A DNA stretch of 64,000 nt from Acidobacteriaceae bacterium TAA 166. GTDB lineage: Bacteria; Acidobacteriota; Terriglobia; Terriglobales; Acidobacteriaceae. The stretch covers positions 2,906,001 to 2,970,000 of the forward strand of contig ATWD01000001.1 of assembly GCA_000421065.1 (NCBI GenBank), in the 5' to 3' direction. Below the pieces are notes generated by a model. It made no database searches. It was not told the DNA's origin and saw only the letters and a list, made by a program, of their open reading frames with translations. Numbering within the stretch: position 1 is the first letter of the stretch; every line of letters begins with the position of its first letter. The position numbers were made by a program, and so were the translations under genes. Positions 18,215-27,717 of this stretch are shown here, piece after piece.

Positions 18215-21200
18215 TCAGAAGGAGAGCCGGCCTCCGAGCTGCAGATTGCGCGGCTGGTTGCTGCTGGTGATCTGGCCAAACGTGCCGGAGGTGATCGAGC
18301 CATCCGGCGGCCCCAGATTACGGTTGTTGAACACGTTGAACGCCTCAAAGCGGAGCTCGAAGCTTACCCTCTCCCCGAACTTCTGCTTCCGGTTCAGGCT
18401 CATGTCCCAGTTGCCGTAGGTCGGCCCGCGAAGGCTCGGCTCGTTACGGTTTCCATCCCCCGTGGTATATGCCGCGGGAATCGCATAGGCCGTCGTGTCG
18501 AACCAGTGAACCGGAGTCTGACCGCTCTTGAGATGCGGATCATGAACCCGGTCAGCCACCACTCCGATCCCCGGCAGATTGGTATTGTTCGGCACAGTAA
18601 TAATCACCGGAAGTCCGGCCCCGTAGGTCATGATCCCCGCCCACTGCCAGTTGCCGATGACATAGCCCAACGGCCCCTGGCCGAGAAGGCGATGTCCCTG
18701 GCCGAAGGGAAGCTGGTAGATATAATTCGCCACCAGGTAGTTCGGGCGGTCGTACTCCGCCACGGCGCGGGAGAGACTCAGGTTGGTGGGATCGATGATG
18801 GCTCCTCCCCGTCCCGCGTATCTTTCCGGAATATCATTAATCCCCTTGCTGAGCGTATACGAGGCCTGGAGATACAGGCCGTGCGCATCGTCGCGATGCT
18901 GCAGCTGAAGGGTGAAGGCGTCGTAGTAGGAGTCTCCTACCGGATCGTGATACCAGCTCACCCCCGTGTACTGCGGGAAGGGGCGAAGCATCTGGCTGTA
19001 GGCCACCGTTGGCGCTCCCAGGGCTCCCTGCAGGCGCCCGGCATAGGGATTGGCAACCTGCTGCGTAAGCTTCGATCCAAGGCTTAGATCGCTCAGCGGA
19101 GCGGAGTTGCGATCCAGGTTGTACCAGAGGTGCTCTCCGCGCGATCCCGCATAGGCCGCCGTCAACACCGTGTTCCTCGTCAGCGTTCGCTGGATGCTCA
19201 GGTTCCAATCTTGGTGGCTCGGCAGCGTTCCGGGACGGAATGGGGCTCCGATCCCCTGCCCGACCAGCGAGCCCGCAGGAGCGGGGTATGGAAGATAACC
19301 GGCCGAAAATGGATTGGAGAGGGAGGCTCCAGCCGGTGGCGTATTCGGAGCCGCCGCAGGAGCCCCGGTAAAGACGTTCGTGCTCACCTGGAACCCCGTG
19401 CCGGCGACATTGCCGTCACTGTTCGTAACCCAGAAGAGACCGTATCCTCCACGGATGGCCGTATTCTCTCCCAGCTTGTAGGCAAAGCCAAGGCGCGGTG
19501 CAAAGTTCGTGTAATCCGTATCATTCTCCGCGCGGGGATTTCCATTGACGCCCGCATACTGCACGACGCCCGGCAACCCGATCACCGGATCAGGCGTGGT
19601 CGGATCGAACCACGTCAGCTTGTTGTATCGATCGGTCCATCCCGTCAGAACGTCGTACCGAATACCGATATTCAGCGTCAGGTTGTTCGTGATCTTATAG
19701 TCGTCATTGATATAGGCGTCTGTGTTCTTCTGCGACGAGGTTGAGGAGGCGTCCCGCGTCGTGTAGCCGCCGTCAGGAGCACCCAGCAGGAACGTCGCGA
19801 AGCCCCAGCCTGCATCTGCTGTCGCGCTTGCCGGGTCAGGCCCCTGGGTGTAGCCGCGGCCGAAGGTGAAGTACCCGGCCGGGTTCAGAGGACGGAACTG
19901 ATTGAAGTACACAAAGCGATAGTCGAACCCTGCCTTGATGGTATGCGGTCCCTTCACCCAGGTCAGGTGAGCCTGGCCCTGATTGCTGCCCTCCGTGTCG
20001 GAGTCGACCGCCGAGTTCGCGATGCCCAGGCTATTCGCATCGCCGATCTGGAACTGCGGAAATACCTTGCTCGTTGTCTGCGAGACGAAGGAGTCAGGAA
20101 AGCCCAGGCTCGAGATATCGAATCCCTGGCTCGGAACCAGGGTGCCGAAGAAGGTGTGGACGAAGTTGCCGCGAAACTCCACCAGCAGGTTGGGACGGAT
20201 CGTCCATGTATCGCTCACCGTGCCAGTCCATGCGGTGTTGGTCGCTCCTCCCGGACTTCCATTCGTGTCCGTCTGGGGAAACGCAATATTGATCAGAGGC
20301 GTGACCGCGCTGTTCGCATGACGCCCCACCGTAACGAACGCTTTGTGGCGGGTTCCGAAGTTCTGATCGACGCGCGCCAGGAAGGTATTCTGCGTCGTCG
20401 TCCTAGTTGGAGTCGATACAAAATTGTTATAGATCCCCTCTACTCCTTGCGTATTCGGCAGAGGATAGTACTTCAGCACATTCTGGACGATCGGATTGGT
20501 GATGCGGCTGGCCGGAATGATGTTTCCCGGGAAGGGCTGCCTCGTCCAGGTATTCGCCGTCCCCGGAACCAGTGAGGTCGTGTTCGGATCATAGACGGTA
20601 ATCCGGTTGCCGCTCTGGTCCACCAGGCCGGAGAAGTCTCCGGTCCGCATAGCCGCCGTCGGCACCGTCGCCGTAATCAGCGAAGGCGTGCTCTGCGGAT
20701 CCCACTCGAGATTCATGAAGAAGAAGGTCTTGTTGTGCCCATCGTAGATCTTGGGAAAGACCACCGGGCCGCCGAGCGAGAAGCCGTAGTTGTTCTCGCG
20801 ATAGGTGCTTCTCTGCTGGCCCACATGGTTGGGATACCATCCGTTGGCATTGAACACGGTATTCCGCACATACTCATAGGCGCTGCCGTGATAGGCGTTG
20901 GTCCCGGCCTCGGAGGCTGCCGTCACCACGCCTCCGCCCGACATCCCATACTCGGCCGAATAGTTATTGGTGATCAGCTTCAGCTCACCCACGGACTCCA
21001 GAGGCGGTGTGTAGGCAAGATCGCCCGACGAGCTGTTCACCTGAGTCGCGCCGTCCAGCAGAACATTGCTGGTATTGGCCATACCGCCATTAATCTGCGC
21101 CTGGATTCCAGCGTTGTTGTACACCGGCAGCACACCGGGCTGCAGCGCCACAAGGTTATACGGGTTTCTTCCCAGCTGTGGAAGTTCGATGATCTGGTCT

Positions 21201-21691
21201 CGCGACGCGGTCCCGCCAAGCTCCGAGTTCTCCGTCTCCAGCTGAATCGAGTTCGCCTGAACCACCACGCTCTGCGTGACACCTCCAACCTTAAGCGTCA
21301 GGTTCACGCTGGTGGAAAGGTTCACCGTGATGCGGACGTTTGAGACCGTCGACAAGGAAAACCCGCTCGCTTCCGCAGTCACGTTATAGGTGCCCGGGTT
21401 GACGTATGGAATCGTATAGTAGCCGTCGGAGCCGGAGACCGTCGCGCTCGAGACGTTCGTGGCGATGTTGGTCGCCTTCACGCTGGCTCCGGCAACCACC
21501 GCGCCGCTCGAGTCCCTGACGATTCCGGTGATCGTTCCCTGTTCGGCCTGGCCGAATGCCCTCCGATTCAATCCGCTGAGACACAGCGCCAGCAGAAAAA
21601 GGAATGAGCCCAGCTGCGATACAGCTTCTGGAATCAGGCATGATCTGGTGGGTAAAGGGGAGTCCCTCTCGCTAAGAATTCCTGTTTTCAT
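18215..21691 (-). CDS. Oar-type TonB-dependent receptor paired with regulator
   Basis: 1158-residue outer-membrane receptor. The ATG at 21691 has GGAGG 4 nt upstream; the longer frame to 21826 adds residues ahead of the signal peptide. A hydrophobic signal (LGSFLFLLALCLSGL, end near FGQA) precedes the carboxypeptidase-regulatory-like domain (GTITGIVRDSSGAVVAGASV). The plug reads ELPQLGRNPYNLVALQPGV and VLLDGATQVN. The barrel ends in LGGRLSF with terminal Phe. It is divergent from the transmembrane regulator at 21973, the same layout as at 27.7-33.5 kb, so the regulator probably senses the receptor's substrate. A pectate-lyase-like gene lies beyond the regulator, making a plant or microbial polysaccharide a reasonable guess only. 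Confidence 0.93.
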   Translation of the reverse strand: MKTGILSERDSPLPTRSCLIPEAVSQLGSFLFLLALCLSGLNRRAFGQAEQGTITGIVRDSSGAVVAGASVKATNIATNVSSATVSGSDGYYTIPYVNPGTYNVTAEASGFSLSTVSNVRITVNLSTSVNLTLKVGGVTQSVVVQANSIQLETENSELGGTASRDQIIELPQLGRNPYNLVALQPGVLPVYNNAGIQAQINGGMANTSNVLLDGATQVNSSSGDLAYTPPLESVGELKLITNNYSAEYGMSGGGVVTAASEAGTNAYHGSAYEYVRNTVFNANGWYPNHVGQQRSTYRENNYGFSLGGPVVFPKIYDGHNKTFFFMNLEWDPQSTPSLITATVPTAAMRTGDFSGLVDQSGNRITVYDPNTTSLVPGTANTWTRQPFPGNIIPASRITNPIVQNVLKYYPLPNTQGVEGIYNNFVSTPTRTTTQNTFLARVDQNFGTRHKAFVTVGRHANSAVTPLINIAFPQTDTNGSPGGATNTAWTGTVSDTWTIRPNLLVEFRGNFVHTFFGTLVPSQGFDISSLGFPDSFVSQTTSKVFPQFQIGDANSLGIANSAVDSDTEGSNQGQAHLTWVKGPHTIKAGFDYRFVYFNQFRPLNPAGYFTFGRGYTQGPDPASATADAGWGFATFLLGAPDGGYTTRDASSTSSQKNTDAYINDDYKITNNLTLNIGIRYDVLTGWTDRYNKLTWFDPTTPDPVIGLPGVVQYAGVNGNPRAENDTDYTNFAPRLGFAYKLGENTAIRGGYGLFWVTNSDGNVAGTGFQVSTNVFTGAPAAAPNTPPAGASLSNPFSAGYLPYPAPAGSLVGQGIGAPFRPGTLPSHQDWNLSIQRTLTRNTVLTAAYAGSRGEHLWYNLDRNSAPLSDLSLGSKLTQQVANPYAGRLQGALGAPTVAYSQMLRPFPQYTGVSWYHDPVGDSYYDAFTLQLQHRDDAHGLYLQASYTLSKGINDIPERYAGRGGAIIDPTNLSLSRAVAEYDRPNYLVANYIYQLPFGQGHRLLGQGPLGYVIGNWQWAGIMTYGAGLPVIITVPNNTNLPGIGVVADRVHDPHLKSGQTPVHWFDTTAYAIPAAYTTGDGNRNEPSLRGPTYGNWDMSLNRKQKFGERVSFELRFEAFNVFNNRNLGPPDGSITSGTFGQITSSNQPRNLQLGGRLSF

Positions 21692-21849
21692 AATGCCTCC
21701 GCAAAAAGTTCCGCTGACTTCTTTTTCTTGTTTTTCAGGCATAGAAAACTTATTTGGAGGCCATGAGGTTTTCACAAGGTTAGAGAGGGATGTAACGGAA
21801 GATGCAAGCTTATATGAATCAGCCATTTAGAGGGCGAGCTCAGGTGAGA

Positions 21850-21863
21850 ACGGTAGCTACCGT
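21850..21863. promoter_or_regulatory. 14-bp perfect palindrome between receptor and regulator
   Basis: ACGGTAGCTACCGT is its own reverse complement and lies in the 281-bp divergent region between 21691 and 21973. A looser dyad GGGTC...GACCC follows about 15 bp later. Placement suits an operator acting on one or both genes. Confidence 0.4.
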
Positions 21864-21972
21864 ACTTAATTGGGTCAAACACATCCTTGTGGACCCTCCT
21901 CAACAGCAAAAGATCGTTCCTCGCCAGGGGCCTCATTGGGACCGGTGCTAGAATTTCCTCCTGGCGCTTTTC

Positions 21973-23379
21973 ATGTCCTCGACTCGACAGAGCAACCCCC
22001 ATGCCGTCTTCGCAAAGATCGTCGAGACGGAAGAAGACCTGACTCTCCTTAAGCAGCATGTAAAGGAGATCATTGAAGGAGCCGCTTTCAAGGGAAGCCA
22101 TCGCAGCGGCCAGTTTCTTCAATACATCATCGACCAGGGCATCGCTGGCAACTTCGACTCGCTCAAGGAGCGCGTCATCGGGGTCGAACTCTTCGGCAGG
22201 TCCACGACCTATGACACCGGGGAAGACGCCATCGTCCGGGTCACCGCGAGCGATGTCAGGAAACGTCTTCTGCAGCACTACGGTCGTTATGGAACCACCT
22301 CCGCATTCCGCGTGACTCTCCCGCTCGGCTCCTACCTTCCGGAGATCATCCGCGAAACAGAGCCGGATCTACGGCCAGAGCCTGCGGCTGTACACCCCCC
22401 TAAAAAATCTCCGACGATGGCCATACCCGAGATCGAGCCGGCTCCCCCGGAGCCCTCCCCATCTCAGGTCTCCGTGGAAGAGCGACCGCCCAACCAGGCT
22501 GTTCGCTGGTGGCCCAAGGCTCTGCTCGCACTGATCCTCCTTAATATAGGGGTATGGTTTTTCTTCTGGGTCCGGTACGATCATCGGGCTCAGAATCCAC
22601 GGCGAGTCCCTCTCTGGGCTGCCCTCCTCAGCTCTCCTCGCCCGCTGCAGATCATCACCAGCGATCCTGACATCGCAGAGGTGCAGGGATATACAGGTCA
22701 GTTCCTCACGACCTCGGACTATGCGAACCACAGCTACATTCCTCATCCCGAGCGGCTGAGGGTCGAGGTGACCCAGCTCTGCCACATCCTTTTAGGTGGA
22801 AACAAGGCGGCTCTGGTGGATATCCCCATTGCTGTCAAAATCGCGGAGCTCGCGCAGGCCGGCTCGCGCGGGGTCGAGGTGCATTCGGCAAGAGGGATCC
22901 AGCTTTCGAATCTCCAGACCGACGACAACTTCGTCCTGTTCGGAAGTCCGCTCTCCAACCCCTGGGCGGCGCTCTTCATCGATCCGATGAGCTTTCGCTT
23001 CTCCTATGACAAGGCCACCTCGCAGGAGATCATCCTCAATCTTCACCCGCGAGCCCACGAAAGATCGCAATACGTGCCGACGGCTCTGGGATGGGCCACC
23101 GGTCAGTCTTATGCTCTGATCGCAATGGTGCGTAACCCCGACCAGAACGGGAACGTCCTGCTTCTGGGCGGAGCCAACGCCGAAGGAACGGAAGCCGCGG
23201 GAAAGCTTGTAACCGACCTGACCCGCATAAGTGCCGCCCTCAAGACCTGCGGCATCGAACCCGGCGGACCGGTGCGCCACTTCGAACTCCTTCTGAGGTT
23301 GAACATGATGGCCGGCTCTCCCACCAATGTCAATGTGGAAGCCTGCCACCTCCTGCCTGAATCCGGCGAACATTCCTAA
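21973..23379 (+). CDS. Transmembrane one-component regulator with winged-helix N-terminus
   Basis: 468-residue protein. Residues 23-130 match the winged-helix-like N-terminal module common in Terriglobia regulators (SGQFLQYIIDQ, LKERVIGVELFGR, AIVRVTASDVRKRLLQHY). A proline-rich linker follows, then one membrane helix at about 180-201 (KALLALILLNIGVWFFFWV), then a roughly 265-residue C-terminal domain with no recognised family. The topology is CadC/ToxR-like: DNA-binding part in the cytoplasm, sensor part outside. No strong ribosome site precedes the ATG. Gene order, divergent from a TonB receptor, suggests it controls that receptor. The second regulator at 31341 shares the N-terminal module but has a different sensor. 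Confidence 0.85.
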   Translation: MSSTRQSNPHAVFAKIVETEEDLTLLKQHVKEIIEGAAFKGSHRSGQFLQYIIDQGIAGNFDSLKERVIGVELFGRSTTYDTGEDAIVRVTASDVRKRLLQHYGRYGTTSAFRVTLPLGSYLPEIIRETEPDLRPEPAAVHPPKKSPTMAIPEIEPAPPEPSPSQVSVEERPPNQAVRWWPKALLALILLNIGVWFFFWVRYDHRAQNPRRVPLWAALLSSPRPLQIITSDPDIAEVQGYTGQFLTTSDYANHSYIPHPERLRVEVTQLCHILLGGNKAALVDIPIAVKIAELAQAGSRGVEVHSARGIQLSNLQTDDNFVLFGSPLSNPWAALFIDPMSFRFSYDKATSQEIILNLHPRAHERSQYVPTALGWATGQSYALIAMVRNPDQNGNVLLLGGANAEGTEAAGKLVTDLTRISAALKTCGIEPGGPVRHFELLLRLNMMAGSPTNVNVEACHLLPESGEHS

Positions 23380-23409
23380 CGTCGGCGCGAGCTCCTGATC
23401 GCAAGCCTC

Positions 23410-24720
23410 TCAGGCAGAGGCCGCGTTCAGTCCAATCTGCACGTCCCCCCGCGAGCGATTCTCAATCTGTGCCGGGCCACGGAACAGATTTCCCGTCACC
23501 ACGGCGCGTGACACCCCCTCTCCCAGAAGAAGATGAGGCTTGTTCTCCAGGAACTCGCATCCTTGAATCAGCACGCTTCCCGATGCCGCCTGGACTGCCG
23601 CGCGTTTGCCCTCTTTACTCCACTGCACGAACGTACACTCGCTGAAGCCCACGGTTCCTGTGCCTTCGATCTTCGCGATCTGATTGCACGGTCCCCAGAA
23701 CGCGCTGTTACTCACCCGCACAACGCCTTTATTAGTCGCCCGTACTTCGATCATCGTGGGATCGTCGCCATGGAACGACGTAAACTCCGCGTTCGCGATC
23801 AAGAGGCCATACCGGGCGCATTGATCCACCAGCACCGCGCGGTTGCAGTCGTCGGCCCCGATACCGAGATAGTTTCCGTTGCATCCTCCGGTGTCCGTTT
23901 CAACGAAGCGATAGCCCACGTGGTAGCCGAAGCAGAAGCAGTTCAGCACGTACTCCCAGTCGGCACGGCCAAAGATAAACGCCTCGCCATGCGTCATCTG
24001 CCACGTGTAGACCTTGCTGTGCGAACTCCACCACGGATTGAAGTGAACATTTTCGATGCGTCCGATATCGTAGATTGCATCCACCCATATCCCGCGCCTC
24101 AGCGGCTGGCCCGTGATATTGCGGATATTGTGGCGCTCGTTCTTGCTCGCGTCGATCCCTTGATAAGGATTCAGCAGCTCGACGTCGAAGATCGCAGGAT
24201 TTTTTCCGCGCATCGCGATCGTCCACGGATAAGCCACCGGCTCTCCGTCGGTAATCTGCTCCGGATAGTAGATCGTTACACCGCACAGCGAGCTGTTCGT
24301 GTTCAGCGTAAGAAACGGCGTCCCATCCTCGCTCCCGCGGCCTGCGGCCACGTAGAAGGCCGTACCGTCTTCGCCCGGCATGGCCTGTCCCTTATCGCGC
24401 AGACCTGCATGGGAGGGTACGCAGCGAAACGATCCTTCGAGCGTCACTCCTCCAGGAACGTTCAGTGACCCTTTGAAGAGGTAGCGTCCCGTCGGAGCAT
24501 ACACGGTGCCCCCTCCGTTCCTGCCTACCTCGTCGAGAGCGCGCTGAAAGGCAGCCGTGTCATCCGTTCTCGCATCGCCTGCCGCCCCAAACTCACGGAC
24601 ATTCCTCCAGTCCACAGACGGCGCGGACCGCCCCGTCCCCGCCTCCCGCGGAGCCTTCTGGAGAAACGGCGAAAGTCCGGCCGCAGCTCCACGGGAAAGC
24701 AGTTCTCTGCGCGATGTCAT
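23410..24720 (-). CDS. Tat-exported right-handed beta-helix protein, pectate-lyase-3 type
   Basis: 436-residue exported protein. The start at 24720 has GGAGG 8 nt upstream and gives MTSRRELLSRGAAAG, a twin-arginine signal. The pectate_lyase_3 opening (VREFGAAGDARTDDTAAFQRAL, near residue 40) is followed by GGGTVYAPTGRYLF and many short parallel-helix coils. Such folds occur in polygalacturonases, phage tailspikes and other polysaccharide lyases or hydrolases, so the fold is firm but the reaction is not. It is convergent with the regulator at 21973, with 30 bp between stops. It may process the substrate taken up by the nearby receptor. Confidence 0.82.
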   Translation of the reverse strand: MTSRRELLSRGAAAGLSPFLQKAPREAGTGRSAPSVDWRNVREFGAAGDARTDDTAAFQRALDEVGRNGGGTVYAPTGRYLFKGSLNVPGGVTLEGSFRCVPSHAGLRDKGQAMPGEDGTAFYVAAGRGSEDGTPFLTLNTNSSLCGVTIYYPEQITDGEPVAYPWTIAMRGKNPAIFDVELLNPYQGIDASKNERHNIRNITGQPLRRGIWVDAIYDIGRIENVHFNPWWSSHSKVYTWQMTHGEAFIFGRADWEYVLNCFCFGYHVGYRFVETDTGGCNGNYLGIGADDCNRAVLVDQCARYGLLIANAEFTSFHGDDPTMIEVRATNKGVVRVSNSAFWGPCNQIAKIEGTGTVGFSECTFVQWSKEGKRAAVQAASGSVLIQGCEFLENKPHLLLGEGVSRAVVTGNLFRGPAQIENRSRGDVQIGLNAASA

Positions 24721-24957
24721 CTTCAGCTCCTCCATCTATATTCAGGCCAATAAGATCTAGGTCGATTTCGATCTGGATCACCGTAATTGAAAGCCGATTG
24801 CAGGACAACGTTAGCGAGAGCTCTAACAGTTTCTCTAATCACAAGAAAACAAACAAAGTTGAGATAGGCCGAAAAGACTAACAGGTACATACCATCTGAA
24901 AGACAACCTGCGAACTCCTGTAACCTTTGTCTCTTCTAACGCGTCTACTGGAGGGGC
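24721..24957. other. Divergent promoter region
   Basis: About 240 A+T-richer bases between the leftward beta-helix gene and the rightward thioredoxin-like gene. No gene and no clear dyad were found. It must hold both promoters. Confidence 0.5.
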
Positions 24958-25020
24958 ATGGGGCTGTTCCCTGAACTGTGCCCGACTGAAGTTATTGCTG
25001 AACCGAGGAGCAAGAGTCAG

Positions 25021-26106
25021 ATGTCTGCTATTTCCTGGTTAACCAAGAGGAGACGATCGGTTGGAGTCGCGCTCATCACGCTCCTAAGCTGCATCGCGAT
25101 TTCCACGCCCCCAGCCAAGTCACAGGAGCCGCCGAGCGTCATCGGGAGCTCGCCCCTCTACGGTCTGACCAAGACGACCGGCTGGATTAACTCCAAGCCT
25201 TTGACGGCCAAAGATCTCAAAGGCAAGGTCGTTCTCGTCGACTTCTGGGCCTACTCCTGTATCAATTGCATTCGAGCCGTTCCCTACGTTCGCGCCTGGG
25301 CTGAAAAGTATAAGGATAGTGGCCTGGTGGTGATCGGAGTCCACACTCCGGAGTTCGACTTCGAAAAGCAGCTTCCCAACGTTCAAAAGGGCGTACAGAA
25401 GTTCGGCATCACCTATCCCGTCGCGCTCGACAGCAACTACGGAATATGGAACGCATTTCACAATCAATACTGGCCGGCTCACTACTTCATCGATGCCAAG
25501 GGCAAGGTACGCTACGAGCACTTCGGAGAAGGAGAGTATGACCAATCCGAGCGCTGGATTCAGGAGCTCTTGAAGGAAGCGAACACCAAGCCGATGCCAG
25601 CCAGCACGGTCGCGGTTCACGGGCAGGGAGAACAGGCCGCCGCCGACATGAAGGATGTACGCTCTCCTGAAACCTACATCGGCTATGCCCGCGCCGAAAA
25701 CTTCGCATCCCCCGGCGGGATTAAGCGAGACGCCGAAAAACTCTATGCTGAACCGAATCATCCTCGATTGAACGAGTGGGGGCTTGCAGGCAAGTGGATC
25801 GATCACCGACAGGTGGCTGTACTCCAGTCTGCCGGCGGAAAGATCGTCTACCGCTTCCATGCCCGCGACCTGCACCTGGTGCTCGGCCCCACCGCCGATG
25901 GAAAGTCCGTTCGCTTTCGCGTGACCGTGGACGGACAGGCTCCCGGAGAAAATCATGGAGTGGACACCGACGCCCAGGGCAACGGTATCGTGACCGATCA
26001 CCGCTTATATCAATTAGTGCGGCAGAAAGGGCCAGTCGCCGATCACACCTTCGTGATCGAGTTTCAGGATCCCGGGGTGCAGGCCTTTTCCTTCACCTTC
26101 GGATAA
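25021..26106 (+). CDS. Exported thioredoxin-fold protein with DipZ-type C-terminal domain
   Basis: 361-residue periplasmic or lipid-facing redox protein. A signal peptide (WLTKRRRSVGVALITLLSC) leads into a TlpA-like fold. VVLVDFWAYSCINC places the redox pair at Cys80 and Cys83 (CxxC is CINC). VVIGVHTPEF, YPVALDSN and QYWPAHYFID complete the domain at about residue 190. The C-terminal 150 residues match the beta-domain of DipZ-like proteins (RFHARDLHLVLGP). I prefer the ATG at 25021 because the signal then starts near the N-terminus and GAGGAG lies upstream. An ATG at 24958 with GGAGG is also possible and would give 382 aa. The transmembrane electron donor of full DipZ is absent here. Confidence 0.83.
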   Translation: MSAISWLTKRRRSVGVALITLLSCIAISTPPAKSQEPPSVIGSSPLYGLTKTTGWINSKPLTAKDLKGKVVLVDFWAYSCINCIRAVPYVRAWAEKYKDSGLVVIGVHTPEFDFEKQLPNVQKGVQKFGITYPVALDSNYGIWNAFHNQYWPAHYFIDAKGKVRYEHFGEGEYDQSERWIQELLKEANTKPMPASTVAVHGQGEQAAADMKDVRSPETYIGYARAENFASPGGIKRDAEKLYAEPNHPRLNEWGLAGKWIDHRQVAVLQSAGGKIVYRFHARDLHLVLGPTADGKSVRFRVTVDGQAPGENHGVDTDAQGNGIVTDHRLYQLVRQKGPVADHTFVIEFQDPGVQAFSFTFG

Positions 26107-26125
26107 TAGATATCCCATCAGAAAA

Positions 26126-26169
26126 GGAAGATACGCTAACTTCCACCCGTGGAAGTTAGCGTATCTTCC
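26126..26169 (-). terminator. Perfect 20-bp-stem hairpin between convergent genes
   Basis: Arms 26126-26145 and 26150-26169 are perfectly complementary around a CCCG loop. On the minus strand the stem is followed by TTTTCTG, fitting an intrinsic terminator for the CHY gene, whose last codons and stop are inside the stem. It may also stop the + strand gene that ends at 26106. Confidence 0.8.
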
Positions 26170-26492
26170 GATGCAAAGTAGAAGTGATAATGATTCCTGC
26201 AACCGGGATTGAACCCGGCTCCACAGCGTGGGCAAAGGTGACCACTCTGCATATATTCGCGGATGGTCATCTCGTGCCCACAGGCTCCGCAAAGAACCGC
26301 GGGAGCATCCCGCTCTGAGCTCGGCCAGACCTCGATCACGTGTCCTGCAAGAAGCTCATGGCAGTCCTTGCAGGCGTAGTAAACATTGCAGCAGGCCATC
26401 TTGATCGCAATGATGTCGAGCATCGAGTGGTAGTGGATGCAGCGTGTCTGCGCATCTACCTCTACTCCCCGAACCTCTGGTCTCAACGCCAT
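26136..26492 (-). CDS. CHY zinc-finger protein
   Basis: 118-residue small zinc protein of the zf-CHY family. The spaced ligands are visible: CIHYHS, ACCNVYYACKDCHELL, LCGACGHEM, LCPRCGAGFNPGCRNHYHFYF. Bacterial members are uncharacterised; relatives bind several zinc ions. I place the start at the ATG at 26492, just before the conserved region; the frame continues to 26573 but the added N-terminus has no family support. The final codons form one arm of the terminator hairpin, so the C-terminal tail EDTLTSTGGS is set by RNA structure. Confidence 0.8.
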   Translation of the reverse strand: MALRPEVRGVEVDAQTRCIHYHSMLDIIAIKMACCNVYYACKDCHELLAGHVIEVWPSSERDAPAVLCGACGHEMTIREYMQSGHLCPRCGAGFNPGCRNHYHFYFASEDTLTSTGGS

Positions 26493-26628
26493 CACACTCT
26501 CTATCAAAACACATTGGCTTTGCAGTAACGCAAGAAGAGCCCAGAAGTGAAACCTCTCCCAGGCTCTCATCACTTAACCAAGTTGTGACCCACCCACGGA
26601 CCTCAGCGCAAGTGGACATAAGTTATCC

Positions 26629-27702
26629 CTACTGCATCAACAGCCGACCCTTCAGCTTTTCAAGGTCGGCATCGCTTACACCCAGCGCCTGGCGCCGGTA
26701 GTTATCGAATGATCCGTACCTACTGTCGATCGACCGCAAAGTTGTTCGCAGCGCCTCCGGGTCCGCGATCATCAACGCATGCTTCTGCTCTGGCGTCAGC
26801 CCGGCCATCTGCGACGAAGCCGACCCTGGAAGCGGCTTCGTGGAGTGCTCCATCGCCGGAAGGAAGTATTTGTTCGTCAGCGCATAGTCCTCGATCACGG
26901 TCTTCTCCGGAACTCCCAGCGCCCGCAGAACCAGGGCGCTGAAGACGCCGGTGCGATCCTTCCCCGCCGAGCAGTGGTACAGCAGCGGAAGATGATCGTT
27001 CTCCAGCTGCTTGAAGACAGCGGCATACTGCGGAGAGGCTTCCACCGCGAAGTCCGCATAAACCGCGGCCATCCGCTGCTGAATCTGCTGCGGCGTGGGA
27101 TTCCCGGCAAGCAGCTTGCTGATCCCGGAGTTCTTATCTTTCTGATCGCCTCCGATAGGAAGACTCACCCGCTCTGCCTTTGGGCTCTGCACCCACCTCT
27201 CCGGAGACTCCGCGTTCTCCTGTGCGGTGCGGAAGTCGCAGACCACACGCACATCGAGCTGGCTCAGATACTTCATATCGGCCTGGGTCAACGGCGTCAG
27301 AACTCCACTGCGGTACAGCGTGCCCCAGCGCACGAACCGTCCGTCGGTCGTTTCGTATCCCCCCAGGTCGCGGAAGTTGGGCGTTCCCTCGAGCGGAAGC
27401 CTGCGGATCGAAACCTCCCGCTCCAGGCCATGGTCGGGCTTGAGGAAGAAGTACATCCTCTCCCCCGCCTTGCCTGCTGTTACCGTGGCTTCGGTCTTCG
27501 AGGTGGTCAAAATCTTCTTCCGGGCATTCGCTCCGGAAGGATCGTTGGTCGCGAAGATCTCGACACCGTGCGAGTCCCCATTCAGGTTGTAGGTAAGCTT
27601 GTACTGATTCGGCGCCGTCTGCGTGCACATCAGATCGGTCACCTCGGCCGGCGCCGCCACGGCGCCGGCGAGAAGAGTTACACATGCAAATCGAAGAAAC
27701 AT
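26629..27702 (-). CDS. Secreted tyrosine-protein phosphatase
   Basis: 357-residue exported phosphatase of the Y_phosphatase3 family (dual-specificity or phosphoinositide-like). The signal peptide is MFLRFACVTLLAGAVAAPA. A beta-rich segment (to about residue 100) precedes NFRDLGGYETTDGRFVRWG. The P-loop HCSAGKDRTG gives the catalytic Cys and Arg. AGGA lies upstream of the ATG. The gene starts 15 bp after the stop of a TonB-dependent receptor on the same strand, so they are probably one operon. A periplasmic phosphatase next to a receptor could strip phosphate from an imported ligand; this is inference. Confidence 0.9.
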   Translation of the reverse strand: MFLRFACVTLLAGAVAAPAEVTDLMCTQTAPNQYKLTYNLNGDSHGVEIFATNDPSGANARKKILTTSKTEATVTAGKAGERMYFFLKPDHGLEREVSIRRLPLEGTPNFRDLGGYETTDGRFVRWGTLYRSGVLTPLTQADMKYLSQLDVRVVCDFRTAQENAESPERWVQSPKAERVSLPIGGDQKDKNSGISKLLAGNPTPQQIQQRMAAVYADFAVEASPQYAAVFKQLENDHLPLLYHCSAGKDRTGVFSALVLRALGVPEKTVIEDYALTNKYFLPAMEHSTKPLPGSASSQMAGLTPEQKHALMIADPEALRTTLRSIDSRYGSFDNYRRQALGVSDADLEKLKGRLLMQ

Positions 27703-27717
27703 TCTCGTGTCCTGTCT

